The notes: generated from the letters alone by a model not told the origin. Counted from the stretch's first letter, positions 13,615 through 22,704 are shown. The stretch is DNA of 64,000 nucleotides from Cellulophaga sp. 20_2_10 (GCF_023476645.1 NZ_JAMCOJ010000004.1:1-64000); one strand, 5' to 3'. Numbers and translations are program-made.

Positions 13615-15033
13615 TTAAGCTAAACCTAACTCTTTTCCCTTTTGAAGCATAAAGTTATGTGCAGCATCATACTCATTAGGGATAGTACCTTCTAAGATAG
13701 CCTCTTTTATAGCATCTTTTAAGATGCCTATTTCTTTAGAAGGTTTTAGGTTGAATGTTTGCATAATTTGTTCTCCAGAGATTGGAGGTTGAAAATTACG
13801 TACATGATCTCTTTCTTCTACTTCAACTATTTTTTGTCTTACTAACTTAAAATTATTCTGATATTTACGCTGTTTTTTTGTGTTCTTTGTAGTGATATCA
13901 GCTTCACACAAAGTCATTAAATCTTCTATATCTTCACCTGCATCAAAAACCAAACGACGTACAGCAGAGTCTGTAACAAAATCTTCAGAAAGTACAATAG
14001 GTCTAGAACTCATTAAAACCATTTTTTGTACATATTTCATTTTGTCATTTAATGGCATACGCAAACGTTTAAAAAGTTTGAAAACCATTTTAGATCCTAC
14101 AAACTCATGTCCTCTAAATGTCCAACCTATTTTTTTATGAAATTTTTTGGTTGGCGCTTTACCAATATCATGTAATAATGCCGCCCAACGAAGCCATAAG
14201 TTTTCTGTATGTACAGATATATTATCTACAACTTCTAAGGTGTGCCAAAAATTATCTTTGTGTTTATGACCTTCAACTTCTTCAATACCTTGTAGTGCAC
14301 TTAATTCTGGTAAAATAAAAGGCAGTAGTTCCGATTTGTGTAGCAATGCAAAACCAATAGAAGGTTTTACACTAGACATAATTTTATTTATCTCATCAAC
14401 AATACGTTCTTTAGAGATAATATTAATTCTCTCTTTATTTTCTAGTATTGAAGCAAAAGAATTATCCTCGATTATAAATTGAAGTTGAGTTGCAAAGCGT
14501 ATAGCCCTCATCATTCTTAAGGGATCGTCAGAATACGTAATGCCAGGTTCTAAAGGTGTTTTTATAACTTTGTTATGTAAGTCATTAACGCCATTAAAAG
14601 GGTCTAATAACTCGCCATATGTATTTTTGTTTAAAGAGATTGCCATTGCGTTAATGGTAAAGTCTCTTCTATTTTGGTCGTCTTCTAGTGTACCATCTTC
14701 TACAATAGGGTTTCTACTGTCTGTATGGTAACTCTCTTTACGGGCACCAACAAACTCTAACTCAAGATCGCCATACTTTAGCATAGCAGTACCAAAGTTT
14801 TTAAATACAGATACTTTTGGATTTGTAGGTAGTTTAGACGCTACTTTTTGTGCTAACTCTATACCGCTGCCAACAGCAACAATATCTATGTCTTTTGGGG
14901 TGCCTCTTTTTAATAAAAAATCGCGTACAAAACCGCCAATAACATAGCTAGCTACATTAAGTTCTGCAGCAGCTTCTGCTATTACTAAAAAAATGGGGTC
15001 TTTAATTGCGTCTTTGTAGTTCTCTTGCGTCAT
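13615..15033 (-). CDS. cca: CCA tRNA nucleotidyltransferase / poly(A)-polymerase-type, with HD domain
   Basis: Adds or repairs the 3' CCA end of tRNAs in the cytoplasm. The 472-residue protein has the class II nucleotidyltransferase signature near the N-terminus: GGFVRD at residues 33-38 and the metal-binding pair D48/D50 in [21 protein letters not shown] and the [13 protein letters not shown] region follow. An HD phosphohydrolase-type domain follows (HTLEVVDN, then [12 protein letters not shown]), as in many bacterial two-domain enzymes. It lies 2 bp downstream of the threonylcarbamoyl-AMP synthase gene on the same strand, so the two are probably co-transcribed: two tRNA-maturation functions in one operon. 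A decayed copy of its own 3' end sits just past its stop codon. Assignment by family motifs is firm; whether it does CCA or only A addition cannot be decided here. Confidence 0.93.
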   Translation of the reverse strand: MTQENYKDAIKDPIFLVIAEAAAELNVASYVIGGFVRDFLLKRGTPKDIDIVAVGSGIELAQKVASKLPTNPKVSVFKNFGTAMLKYGDLELEFVGARKESYHTDSRNPIVEDGTLEDDQNRRDFTINAMAISLNKNTYGELLDPFNGVNDLHNKVIKTPLEPGITYSDDPLRMMRAIRFATQLQFIIEDNSFASILENKERINIISKERIVDEINKIMSSVKPSIGFALLHKSELLPFILPELSALQGIEEVEGHKHKDNFWHTLEVVDNISVHTENLWLRWAALLHDIGKAPTKKFHKKIGWTFRGHEFVGSKMVFKLFKRLRMPLNDKMKYVQKMVLMSSRPIVLSEDFVTDSAVRRLVFDAGEDIEDLMTLCEADITTKNTKKQRKYQNNFKLVRQKIVEVEERDHVRNFQPPISGEQIMQTFNLKPSKEIGILKDAIKEAILEGTIPNEYDAAHNFMLQKGKELGLA

Positions 15034-15035
15034 TC

Positions 15036-15626
15036 CTATTTTCGAATCACCTTTACAGTGCCATCATTACTTAGTTTTATAATAGATGACGGGGTGTCCT
15101 TTTGTTCGTTACGCTGCAAATTTACGGCATAGTCTACACCTTTTAAAATATCAGAACTTATTTCTTTAAAACTTTTTGCTGTAGGTTCCCCAGCTAGGTT
15201 AGCGGAAGTAGACACAATTGGCTTTTTAAATTTACCAATTAGATATTGACAAAACTGGTCTGTAGCTACTCTAATTGCTAAACTATTGTCTTCTGCAATA
15301 AGATTTTTGGCTACATTTTTAGGATTATCATATACAATTGTTGTAGGCTTATCTGCTATGTCTATAATATCAAAAGCAACTTCAGGGACTTTTTCTACGT
15401 GTCTTTCTAGCATAAAATCATTAGAAACAAGACAAATCATTGTTTTTGTATTAGCTCTTTTTTTTAGCTGATATATTTTATTTACGGCCTCTTCATTGGA
15501 GGCATCACAGCCAATACCCCAAACAGTATCTGTAGGATACAAAATAGTACCACCATTTTGTAAAACGGTAATACATTCATTTATCTCATCAATAAAATTT
15601 TGATCTGGTTTATTCTTGTTTACCAT
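15036..15626 (-). CDS. L-threonylcarbamoyladenylate synthase (Sua5/YciO/YrdC/TsaC family)
   Basis: Makes threonylcarbamoyl-AMP from threonine, bicarbonate and ATP, the first step of t6A37 tRNA modification. The 196-residue protein carries the YrdC fold signatures: [15 protein letters not shown] near residue 34, the [13 protein letters not shown] segment, [19 protein letters not shown] and the [12 protein letters not shown] motif that closes the active site. It has no C-terminal Sua5 domain, so it is the short TsaC-type form. Its start codon lies 17 bp inside the end of the upstream glycosyltransferase gene, and cca follows 2 bp later. Translational coupling is likely. The function call is strong; the link to glycan synthesis may be only positional. 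Confidence 0.9.
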   Translation of the reverse strand: MVNKNKPDQNFIDEINECITVLQNGGTILYPTDTVWGIGCDASNEEAVNKIYQLKKRANTKTMICLVSNDFMLERHVEKVPEVAFDIIDIADKPTTIVYDNPKNVAKNLIAEDNSLAIRVATDQFCQYLIGKFKKPIVSTSANLAGEPTAKSFKEISSDILKGVDYAVNLQRNEQKDTPSSIIKLSNDGTVKVIRK

Positions 15627-17466
15627 TATGTAATTTACTTAGAACAGTATATCTTTTTCTTGTAGACAAAGCATACAAGTAGCAAATGATCATTCCTTTT
15701 GTACCATCTAAAACACCTAATTTTATTATATAATGTTCTAAAAATTTCCCTATTGGTTTTATATACAAATGAAAAGGAGTAGCTTTTTTGTTTTTTGCAA
15801 AATCTTCTTGGGCTTTCATTTTGCCATAACGAACCATTTTAATTTTATATGCATCAAAACTATCATATGAGTAATGTAAGAGTTTGTTATTTAAAATCTT
15901 TGTGTTACCGTTTACAATAAGTGTTTCATGGACAATTAAACTTGGATCAAATTTCACTTTATTTTTTTGAAAAAGTCTATAATTTTTATCTCTTTGCGTA
16001 CCACTGAAATTTATTTTTTCTTTTTTGTACATAAAAATTCGATACATAAAATATGCAGCAGCAGGGTTCGAGCTATTTATTGTATAAATAATTTCATTTT
16101 TTAAAGATAAAGATATTCTTTCATCAGCATCTAAAAATAAAATCCAATTGTTTTTAGCTAGAGATAGAGCATAGGATTTTTGATCTGTATAGTTTTTAAA
16201 ATTTCTTTTAATAAAAGTTACGTTATTATATTTTTTTGATAACTCTTCAGTTTTATCTGTGCTAAATGAATCTATAATGATAATTTCATTTGTAAATCTA
16301 AGGTCATTTAAAATTTCTTCAATATTATTTTCTTCATTATAGGTTATTAATAGAGCGGAAACCTTAGTTTTTTTATCATCATCATCAATTAAAAATTTTT
16401 CAATTTTGTTAAGAGAGGTAGAACTGTCAAAATTTTCATTTACAAAGCTAAATCCAAATTTCCCCATTTCTGACATTTTACTTGGATTAGACTTTAAATC
16501 ATTAATTTTCTGCGCAAAAATATTAATGTCTGGTTCTAGTAAATAGCCTGATTTTTTATCTACTACCACTTCAGGATTACTACTAATATTAAATGCTAAA
16601 ATTGGTTTTTTGCAAAGTGATGCCTCTGCTAGTACATAACCAAACCCCTCCCATAATGAAGGTAAAATAAAAATGTCACCACTGTAATACAAATCTTTTG
16701 GGTTATCTATAAATCCAGTGAATATAATTTGATCAATTACGTCTAAATTTTTAGCCTGATTTATTAAATCTTGTTTTAATCTTCCTTCTCCACCAATTAT
16801 CATTTTAAAATTGATGTTCATTTTTTTTAGTTTATAAGCCAGATCTACTAAAAATTTTTGATTTTTTTGTAATTCTAGTCTACCTAAATTTGTAATAACT
16901 ATTTCATCCTCATTCTGTTTTGTATAAATAGGAGTGTATTTTTTATTGATAAAGTTATTTATATTTATTCCGTTATAAATAACTTTTATCTTATTTTCAG
17001 GGAACAAATTGGGGTTTTTAGCGACTACAGTTTCTTTAGTAGCTATAGAGTTAGCTAAAACGTTAGTAACTATGTTTTTGAAGTAATACCTGTTAAAAAA
17101 AGTATTTTTAATAGGTATAGCACTACCTCTTCTATATATAATTTTATCTACACCTACTTGCTTAGCTGCTAAACCGCCTATTTTTAGATCTTCAGAAAGG
17201 TTTATTACTATAATTTCTATTTTGTAATCTTTAAGTATGGATTTTAACTTTTTGATTTTAAAAGGATTAAGAAAACTAAAGTTGCCGATTTTTAAAGGAA
17301 TACTATTTACTTTTGAGCCCTTTAATTTGTTATAAAGTTCACTTTCCTTATTTGTTACAACTAGTACATTATGCCCTTTGCTGTGCATATATGTACTAGC
17401 TTCATAGTGCCATTTTTCTCCACCACCCCATGATTTGGTACTATTTAAAAAGCAGATATTCTTCAT
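15610..17466 (-). CDS. Bifunctional glycosyltransferase, GT4-GT2 fusion
   Basis: At 618 residues this joins two glycosyltransferases. Residues 1-370 form a GT-B fold GT4 enzyme, with donor-side motif GGEGRLKQDL and the E-x7-E type signature in LPSLWEGFGYVLAEASLC. Residues about 373-618 form a GT-A fold GT2 enzyme of the WaaE/KdtX type: ALLITYNEENNIEEIL, IIDSFSTDKTEE and the metal-binding LFLDADERIS, then a basic C-terminal part. No signal peptide is present, so it should act at the cytoplasmic face in building lipopolysaccharide core or another surface glycan. It shares one base with the preceding GT4 gene and overlaps the next gene by 17 bp. Sugar donors and acceptors cannot be read from the sequence. 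Confidence 0.85.
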   Translation of the reverse strand: MKNICFLNSTKSWGGGEKWHYEASTYMHSKGHNVLVVTNKESELYNKLKGSKVNSIPLKIGNFSFLNPFKIKKLKSILKDYKIEIIVINLSEDLKIGGLAAKQVGVDKIIYRRGSAIPIKNTFFNRYYFKNIVTNVLANSIATKETVVAKNPNLFPENKIKVIYNGININNFINKKYTPIYTKQNEDEIVITNLGRLELQKNQKFLVDLAYKLKKMNINFKMIIGGEGRLKQDLINQAKNLDVIDQIIFTGFIDNPKDLYYSGDIFILPSLWEGFGYVLAEASLCKKPILAFNISSNPEVVVDKKSGYLLEPDINIFAQKINDLKSNPSKMSEMGKFGFSFVNENFDSSTSLNKIEKFLIDDDDKKTKVSALLITYNEENNIEEILNDLRFTNEIIIIDSFSTDKTEELSKKYNNVTFIKRNFKNYTDQKSYALSLAKNNWILFLDADERISLSLKNEIIYTINSSNPAAAYFMYRIFMYKKEKINFSGTQRDKNYRLFQKNKVKFDPSLIVHETLIVNGNTKILNNKLLHYSYDSFDAYKIKMVRYGKMKAQEDFAKNKKATPFHLYIKPIGKFLEHYIIKLGVLDGTKGMIICYLYALSTRKRYTVLSKLHNGKQE

Positions 17467-18578
17467 TAAACTAAAGATTTATAAACATCGTAAATAGTAT
17501 TGGCAGTAATATTGTCATTAAAACGTTGGGCATAAACTAGTCCTTTTTCTGCAATACGTTTTCTTTCTTTAGGATTAGAAAATAAGTTGTTAATTTTAAT
17601 TTTTAAGTCCTCTGAATCATTAGGTTCTATGTATAAAGAATTTGGTCCTCCTGCTTCAGGAAAACAATTTCCTTTAGTGGTAATAACAGGTGTTTTACTA
17701 TATAAAGCTTCAATGATTGGAATGCCAAAACCTTCGCACAAGGATGGATAACAGAATACAGTTGCTAATTGATAAATTATGGCTAACTCTTTTAATTCTA
17801 CGTTTTTTAAAAAATGTACTTGCTTGGTAAGTTTATGCTCTTTAATAAATACTCTAATTTTTTTAGCATGTTCTTCTTCATTACCAATTAAAACTAATTG
17901 TTTATTAGTTTCTTTTATCGCTTTTACTATTAATAGTGCATTTTTACGCTCCTGTATTGTTCCAACATTTAAAATAAATTCTTCAGGGATATTGTATTTT
18001 AATTTTACTTTTGTTTTATCTTCTTCACTATATTTTTTTTTATAAGCTGCATTACAGCCTTGGTACACAACACTTATTTTTTCTTTACTTACATTGGAGT
18101 ATTTTAAAATATCTTTTTTAGTTTGTTCGCTTATGGCAATAATTTTGGTTGAATTTTTAACTGCGTATTTAAATTTTGACGTATAAATGAATCTGTCTAT
18201 TGCAGAGTAATATTGTGGATGACTTATAAAAATAAGATCGTGTATTGTAACAATGCTTTTTATATTTGTTTTTGCTAAACCAAATGGAATTTCACCTGTA
18301 ATACCATGATAAATATTAGGATTATCTTTGACAATATTATTCTTAAGAGCATAAACTCTCCATATTGATGAAAACTTCTTCCAGAACCAAGAACTTGGGT
18401 AAATAACAGATATAATTGGGGATTTGAAAATCCTGTCTTTATTTGGTGGCTTAGTATTGTATAATATTATTTTATTAATATTGGTATGTTGACAAAGAAT
18501 TCTTACTAAATCTCTCCCATAGTTTCCTAAACCAGTATTGTTGTGAAAAATTCTTTTTGCGTCAAAACCTACAATCAT
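17466..18578 (-). CDS. GT4-family glycosyltransferase
   Basis: A 370-residue GT-B fold transferase, likely acting in surface polysaccharide or lipopolysaccharide assembly. The N-terminal acceptor domain begins MIVGFDAKRIFHNNTGLGNY, a start typical of mannosyltransferase-like GT4 enzymes. The C-terminal donor domain has ILNVGTIQERKN, VLIGNEEE and the nucleotide-sugar signature YPSLCEGFGIPIIEAL. It shares a single base with the GT4-GT2 fusion downstream, so the two are coupled. The start is supported by a TATCTTTG box 24 bp upstream. Substrate is unknown. Confidence 0.85.
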   Translation of the reverse strand: MIVGFDAKRIFHNNTGLGNYGRDLVRILCQHTNINKIILYNTKPPNKDRIFKSPIISVIYPSSWFWKKFSSIWRVYALKNNIVKDNPNIYHGITGEIPFGLAKTNIKSIVTIHDLIFISHPQYYSAIDRFIYTSKFKYAVKNSTKIIAISEQTKKDILKYSNVSKEKISVVYQGCNAAYKKKYSEEDKTKVKLKYNIPEEFILNVGTIQERKNALLIVKAIKETNKQLVLIGNEEEHAKKIRVFIKEHKLTKQVHFLKNVELKELAIIYQLATVFCYPSLCEGFGIPIIEALYSKTPVITTKGNCFPEAGGPNSLYIEPNDSEDLKIKINNLFSNPKERKRIAEKGLVYAQRFNDNITANTIYDVYKSLV

Positions 18579-18601
18579 TATAGAATATTAGTATTAATTT
18601 T

Positions 18602-18609
18602 CAAAGATA
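18602..18609 (-). promoter_or_regulatory. Candidate -7 box (TATCTTTG) for the GT4 - fusion - TsaC - cca operon
   Basis: CAAAGATA on the plus strand gives TATCTTTG on the minus strand, placed so that the transcript would have a short leader before the ATG at 18578. It lies in the 46-bp gap after the upstream glycosyltransferase-like gene. No matching -33 TTG was found. Confidence 0.35.
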
Positions 18610-18624
18610 ATTTAAAAAAAGTAA

Positions 18625-19677
18625 CTATGAATTAATTAAGTTTAGGTATTGCTCTTTTTGTACATCAAAATTCCATTTTAGATTTTTGTAAGCATCATCT
18701 TTTTTTAATAAAATACTGTTATTAATATTTGAAATTATTTTAGTTAAATTTTCTCTAGTGTAAAAAATAGAATTCTCTTGTAAATCAGGAATTTTTTTAA
18801 AAAAATGATTAGTTAACATTATTTTTTTATGAGCAAAAGCAATGTTAAAAGTTCCAGTTATTTTATATTTTAAATAATCATCGCTTTTATTTAATAAAGG
18901 TAAAATATAATCTGATTTATCTAAATAATTATGAAAAGTATCGTTGTCAACAAAATCATTAAATAATATAAAATTTTCTTCTATTTTTAAATCTTTAAGT
19001 TTCTTTAGAGTCTTTTGTCCGTCAGTACTACTATCGCTTATTTTGCCCAGTAAAATAATTTTGATATTTTCGGTGTTTTTGCAGTTTCTTATTGTTTCAA
19101 ATAACAAATTATAATCTCGTCTATTGTAGTCTAATCTACCAGGAACTGTTAGCCATATTTTATTTTTTTTATCTAGAGTTTCATCTTTCTTAAAACTAGG
19201 AAAGAAAATAGGATAAAAGCTTACTATTTTTATTTTTTTAATCTCTCTAGAAGGTAATATAAAGTCATTGAGTACAAAATATTTTTTTATTTTTAACGAA
19301 ATAAGACTTTGTGTAAAACTTTTTTCAATCTTTTTTATATTATGTAGTACTCCAATGCATTCAGTTTTTGAGAATAGTAAAAATAAACATAAATTTCTAA
19401 CTATTCTTGAAGAACTAGCAGTGTTAAAAACAACTTTGTCATAATTATTTAATTTTTTTAAGAGTCTTTGTTGTTGGTGAATTCTCTTTAAAATAGAAAT
19501 GTTTTCAAAGTCTGTAATGATTATATTGTTAAATAAATACCTGTAATTGTCAATTTGACTATTGATTTTAGGGTGAATGTATAAATCAACTTTATAGTTC
19601 GCACTTGTTAGAAATAATGCTTGACTATATATACACTCCTCATGAGATTCAGAAACTTCAACAATTGCAACGGTCAT
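18625..19677 (-). CDS. Putative GT-B-type glycosyltransferase
   Basis: The 350-residue protein has no signal peptide or membrane segment. Residues from about 170 look like a GT4-type donor domain: WLTVPGRLDYNRRDYNLLFE, then IKIILLGKISDS, and a segment about YILPLLNKSDDYLKYKITG where GT4 enzymes carry their nucleotide-sugar site. The canonical E-x7-E signature is not present in clear form. The N-terminal half (HEECIYSQALFLTSANYKVD) resembles an acceptor domain only in layout. Its position beside two confirmed glycosyltransferases supports a surface-glycan role. Base composition is even more AT-rich than its neighbours, as is common for glycan loci acquired or diversified between strains. Confidence 0.6.
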   Translation of the reverse strand: MTVAIVEVSESHEECIYSQALFLTSANYKVDLYIHPKINSQIDNYRYLFNNIIITDFENISILKRIHQQQRLLKKLNNYDKVVFNTASSSRIVRNLCLFLLFSKTECIGVLHNIKKIEKSFTQSLISLKIKKYFVLNDFILPSREIKKIKIVSFYPIFFPSFKKDETLDKKNKIWLTVPGRLDYNRRDYNLLFETIRNCKNTENIKIILLGKISDSSTDGQKTLKKLKDLKIEENFILFNDFVDNDTFHNYLDKSDYILPLLNKSDDYLKYKITGTFNIAFAHKKIMLTNHFFKKIPDLQENSIFYTRENLTKIISNINNSILLKKDDAYKNLKWNFDVQKEQYLNLINS

Positions 19678-19730
19678 TCATTTTTTTTCCAAAAATAAAC
19701 ATTAAGATACTTATTTGGTAGTAAAATTAA

Positions 19731-19738
19731 TACATTTG
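19731..19738 (+). promoter_or_regulatory. Candidate -7 box (TACATTTG) for the GT-D gene
   Basis: TACATTTG matches TAnnTTTG and lies 18 bp before the ATG at 19756. The same 78-bp divergent spacer also holds CAAAAATA at 19690-19697, i.e. TATTTTTG facing the opposite gene at 19677. Both boxes would give very short leaders. Neither has a well-spaced -33 TTG. Confidence 0.35.
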
Positions 19739-19755
19739 TTTTTTAATTTTTTTTT

Positions 19756-20640
19756 ATGAAACCCCTAAAATATTATTTTTATAATTTATTTTATAGAAAT
19801 ACTAATAGTACTTTAAACTCTATAAAGACTAAAAGTATAACACAATCTTTTGAGTATGTAAGAGAGAGTTTAAAAAGTAACAAACGTTTGTTTTTTGTAA
19901 GGTTTGGAGATGGTGAATTCGTAACTATGATGAAAAAAGATCATAGGAATTATTACTATAACGAAGGATTAGATCGTGAACTTGAGGCATCTTTTAAAAT
20001 TCAAGATAAAGAATACTTAATTGCTTGTCCAATTAATTATCCCTATGATGAGTTTCATGCAAGTGGTATTTATAAAAATTTTTCTTGGCAAGAAGAAATG
20101 GTACAAATAATGAAGGACAAAAAATTCTCTGAAGATATTATTTTTGAAAACCCATGTATTTTTCAATGTATGGCTGTTTTTAAACCAAAGGTATTGAAAG
20201 CTTTTTTAGATGAAGAAATAAGATCATTAAAAAAGATGTTTATTGGTTCTACAGAAAAAAAGATTGCAGAAAAATTATACGGGAAAATTGATTTTTATGT
20301 ACAAATCCCACCTAAACATGCTTATGAAACCATAAATGATTGGTGGCCTGAAATAGAGTTAAATGCTGAAAATTATGACTTAATAATACCATCAGCAGGT
20401 AGTACTTCTAACGTAATTGCTTTGCGTCTATGGAATTTGGGAATTGAATCTAAAGTAATAGATTTTGGTTCTATTGTTGATGCTGTAGAAAATAGAGTAT
20501 CTAGAACATGGATAAGGTTACAAGGACACAAAGTTAGAAGATTATTAATTAAAGCTGATAGAGAAAAATTATCCTTTCAGAAAAAATTTCTTTTTTTAAG
20601 AAAAGATATTAAGTTTTATTTTAGAAATCAGATAATGTAA
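19756..20640 (+). CDS. GT-D fold glycosyltransferase (SP_1767/DUF1792-like)
   Basis: The 294-residue protein contains FFVRFGDGEFVTMM at about residues 46-60. This is the hallmark (R-[FY]-G-D-G-E) of the GT-D family, first described as DUF1792 in the streptococcal adhesin-glycosylation enzyme DGT1/SP_1767. Further family-like parts are the FENPCIFQCMAVF segment and IPSAGSTSNVIALRLWNLGI near the C-terminus, which would form the nucleotide-sugar fold. It is transcribed divergently from the glycosyltransferase block and probably adds a sugar to a surface glycan or glycoprotein. In the known family the enzyme acts on serine-rich adhesin glycans; whether it acts on the giant surface protein nearby is speculation. 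Confidence 0.75.
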   Translation: MKPLKYYFYNLFYRNTNSTLNSIKTKSITQSFEYVRESLKSNKRLFFVRFGDGEFVTMMKKDHRNYYYNEGLDRELEASFKIQDKEYLIACPINYPYDEFHASGIYKNFSWQEEMVQIMKDKKFSEDIIFENPCIFQCMAVFKPKVLKAFLDEEIRSLKKMFIGSTEKKIAEKLYGKIDFYVQIPPKHAYETINDWWPEIELNAENYDLIIPSAGSTSNVIALRLWNLGIESKVIDFGSIVDAVENRVSRTWIRLQGHKVRRLLIKADREKLSFQKKFLFLRKDIKFYFRNQIM

Positions 20641-20679
20641 GGCTAATTTTTATGTATTTTTAATACATAAGCAACACCA

Positions 20680-20717
20680 AAATAAAAGCCCACAATGTAA
20701 ATTGTGGGCTTTTATTT
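20680..20717. terminator. Bidirectional intrinsic terminator between the GT-D gene and dapD
   Basis: A perfect inverted repeat: AAAAGCCCACAAT, a 4-base loop GTAA, ATTGTGGGCTTTT, flanked by A and T runs on both sides. It sits between two convergent genes and can serve both strands. Confidence 0.85.
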
Positions 20718-20737
20718 TATATTACTATTTTGTTTTA

Positions 20738-21553
20738 TTAAACAGCAACATCATACTCACGTAAAGCATCATTTAAAGATGTTTTTTTGTTGGTGCTTTC
20801 TTTTCGTTTGCCTATGATTAATGCACAAGGAACGTTGAATTCGCCAGCAGCAAATTTTTTGGTATAGCTACCAGGTATAACTACAGAACGCGCAGGTACT
20901 CTACCTTTCATTTCTATTGGGGTATCACCAGTAACATCTATAATTTTGGTGCTCATAGTCAATACTACGTTAGCACCTAAAACAGCTTCTTTTTCTACTC
21001 TTACACCTTCTACAACTATACATCTAGAGCCAATAAAAGCTCCATCTTCTATAATTACCGGAGACGCTTGTAAAGGTTCTAAAACACCACCAATACCAAC
21101 ACCACCACTAAGGTGTACATTTTTTCCTATTTGTGCACAGCTACCAACAGTAGCCCAAGTATCTACCATTGTGCCCTCGTCTACATAAGCACCAATGTTT
21201 ACATAGCTAGGCATTAAAATAGTGCCAGGAGAAATGTAAGCTCCGTGTCTTGCAACGGCATTTGGAACTACACGAATTCCTTTTTCTTTATAACCTCTTT
21301 TTAGAGGCATTTTGTCGTGGTATTCAAAAATACCAGCTTCTAATGTTTCCATTTTCTGAATTGGAAAATAAAGAACTACAGCTTTTTTTACCCATTCGTT
21401 AATTTGCCAATCATCTCCAATAGGTTCGGCACATCTTAGTTTTCCGTTATCTATTAGGTCAATTACTTCTCTAATAGCGTCTTGCGTAGCTGTTTCTTTT
21501 AATAAATCTCGGTTATCCCAAGCAGCTTCTATAGTTTTCTGTAATTCTGTCAT
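20738..21553 (-). CDS. dapD: 2,3,4,5-tetrahydropyridine-2,6-dicarboxylate N-succinyltransferase
   Basis: Succinylates tetrahydrodipicolinate using succinyl-CoA, in the lysine and meso-diaminopimelate pathway that feeds peptidoglycan. The 271-residue length is typical. The left-handed beta-helix shows as imperfect hexapeptides from about residue 95 to 215 (IGAYVDEGTMVDTWATVGSC, IGKNVHLSGGVGIGGVLEPL, IIEDGAFIGSRCIVVEGV). The N-terminal helical domain begins TIEAAWDNRDLL, as in known DapD proteins. It stands alone between a strong terminator and the divergent ruvX gene. Confidence 0.95.
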   Translation of the reverse strand: MTELQKTIEAAWDNRDLLKETATQDAIREVIDLIDNGKLRCAEPIGDDWQINEWVKKAVVLYFPIQKMETLEAGIFEYHDKMPLKRGYKEKGIRVVPNAVARHGAYISPGTILMPSYVNIGAYVDEGTMVDTWATVGSCAQIGKNVHLSGGVGIGGVLEPLQASPVIIEDGAFIGSRCIVVEGVRVEKEAVLGANVVLTMSTKIIDVTGDTPIEMKGRVPARSVVIPGSYTKKFAAGEFNVPCALIIGKRKESTNKKTSLNDALREYDVAV

Positions 21554-21573
21554 TTTTGTAAAATCAATTTTAG

Positions 21574-21581
21574 CAAAGATA
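21574..21581 (-). promoter_or_regulatory. Candidate -7 box (TATCTTTG) for dapD
   Basis: Plus strand CAAAGATA, minus strand TATCTTTG, 21 bp upstream of the dapD ATG; an identical box precedes the GT4 operon at 18602 and the giant gene at 13094. Confidence 0.4.
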
Positions 21582-21634
21582 ATAGGTGAGACTTAATAAT
21601 TTAATCAAATGTAAACATATAACAATTTATATAT

Positions 21635-21642
21635 TATTTTTG
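21635..21642 (+). promoter_or_regulatory. Candidate -7 box (TATTTTTG) for ruvX
   Basis: TATTTTTG lies only 14 bp before the TTG start at 21656. With normal spacing the transcript would begin about 7 nt before the start codon, close to leaderless. No good -33 TTG was seen. Confidence 0.35.
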
Positions 21643-21655
21643 TCAAAAAAACAGT

Positions 21656-22066
21656 TTGGGTAGAATACTAGCATTAGATTTTGGAAAAGTACGTACGGGT
21701 ATTGCAGTAACAGATGAAATGCAAATTATAGCATCTGGATTAACCACTGTTAATACTAAGGAAGTTATATTGTTTTTAAAAGACTATATAGCTAAAGAAA
21801 AGGTAGAAAAGATTATAGTAGGTGAGCCTAAACAAATGGATAACACAGCTTCTGAGTCTGAAGTGTTAATTATACCTTTTTTAGCAAAACTTAAAACTAT
21901 TTTTCCTAATATGCCTATAGAAAGAGAAGATGAACGTTTTACCTCTAAAATGGCATTTAAGACTATGATAGATAGTGGGCTAAATAAAAGGCAACGCAGA
22001 AATAAAGCACTTGTAGATGAGATTAGTGCAACAATTATTTTACAATCTTATTTAAGTAGAAATTAA
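21656..22066 (+). CDS. ruvX: Holliday-junction resolvase-like / pre-16S rRNA nuclease YqgF
   Basis: RNase H-fold protein of the YqgF/RuvX family, in E. coli needed for 16S rRNA 5'-end maturation. The 136-residue length matches the family. Conserved acidic sites are visible: GRILALDFGKVRTGIAV at the N-terminus (D8), IIVGEPKQMDN in the middle, and DERFTSKMA plus LVDEISATIILQSYL toward the C-terminus. The start is a TTG: no ATG or GTG is available that keeps the conserved first strand, and the box at 21635 sits immediately upstream. def follows 47 bp downstream on the same strand. Confidence 0.92.
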   Translation: MGRILALDFGKVRTGIAVTDEMQIIASGLTTVNTKEVILFLKDYIAKEKVEKIIVGEPKQMDNTASESEVLIIPFLAKLKTIFPNMPIEREDERFTSKMAFKTMIDSGLNKRQRRNKALVDEISATIILQSYLSRN

Positions 22067-22113
22067 AATTTTAATTGTTTTTATAAAACAATTTTAAAAA
22101 ATTAAGTATTAAT

Positions 22114-22704
22114 ATGATTTTACCAATTACAGCATACGGAGACCCTGTGCTAAGAAAAAAAGCAAAAGATATAAACCAAGATCATCCTAAGTTAAAAGAA
22201 CTTATAGATAATATGTGGGAGACTATGTATAATGCAAGTGGAGTAGGTTTAGCTGCGCCACAAATTGGTTTGCCAGTTCGTATCTTTTTAGTAGATACAA
22301 CTCCTTTTGCAGATGATGAAGATTTATCTGAAGAAGAACAAAAAGCATTAGACGGATTTAAAAAAGTGTTTATTAATGCTAAAATTACTGAGGAAACTGG
22401 TGAGGAGTGGACTTTTAACGAAGGTTGTTTAAGTATACCAGACATCAGAGAAGATGTATCTAGAAAGGAGAATATAAAAATTACCTATTTAGATGATAAC
22501 TTTAAAGAGCACACAGAAAAGTATGATGGTTTATTGGCTAGAGTTATACAGCACGAATATGACCATATAGAAGGTGTATTGTTTACAGACAAGTTATCTT
22601 CATTAAAGAAACGCTTGTTAAAGAATAAGTTAGGTAACATATCTAAGGGGAAAATAAGAGTAGAATATAGAATGCGTTTTCCGGAAATGAAAAAAGGAAG
22701 ATAG
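22114..22704 (+). CDS. def: Peptide deformylase
   Basis: Removes the N-formyl group from new proteins. All three metal-site motifs are present in the 196-residue protein: GVGLAAPQIG near residue 43, EGCLSIP near 103-109, and HEYDHIEG near 148, giving the Cys-His-His metal ligands and catalytic Glu. An acidic insertion (DDEDLSEEEQKALDG) between the first two motifs is common in Bacteroidota deformylases. It is downstream of ruvX and upstream of a DUF5606 gene, all in one direction and probably one transcript ending at the hairpin at 23243. Confidence 0.96.
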   Translation: MILPITAYGDPVLRKKAKDINQDHPKLKELIDNMWETMYNASGVGLAAPQIGLPVRIFLVDTTPFADDEDLSEEEQKALDGFKKVFINAKITEETGEEWTFNEGCLSIPDIREDVSRKENIKITYLDDNFKEHTEKYDGLLARVIQHEYDHIEGVLFTDKLSSLKKRLLKNKLGNISKGKIRVEYRMRFPEMKKGR

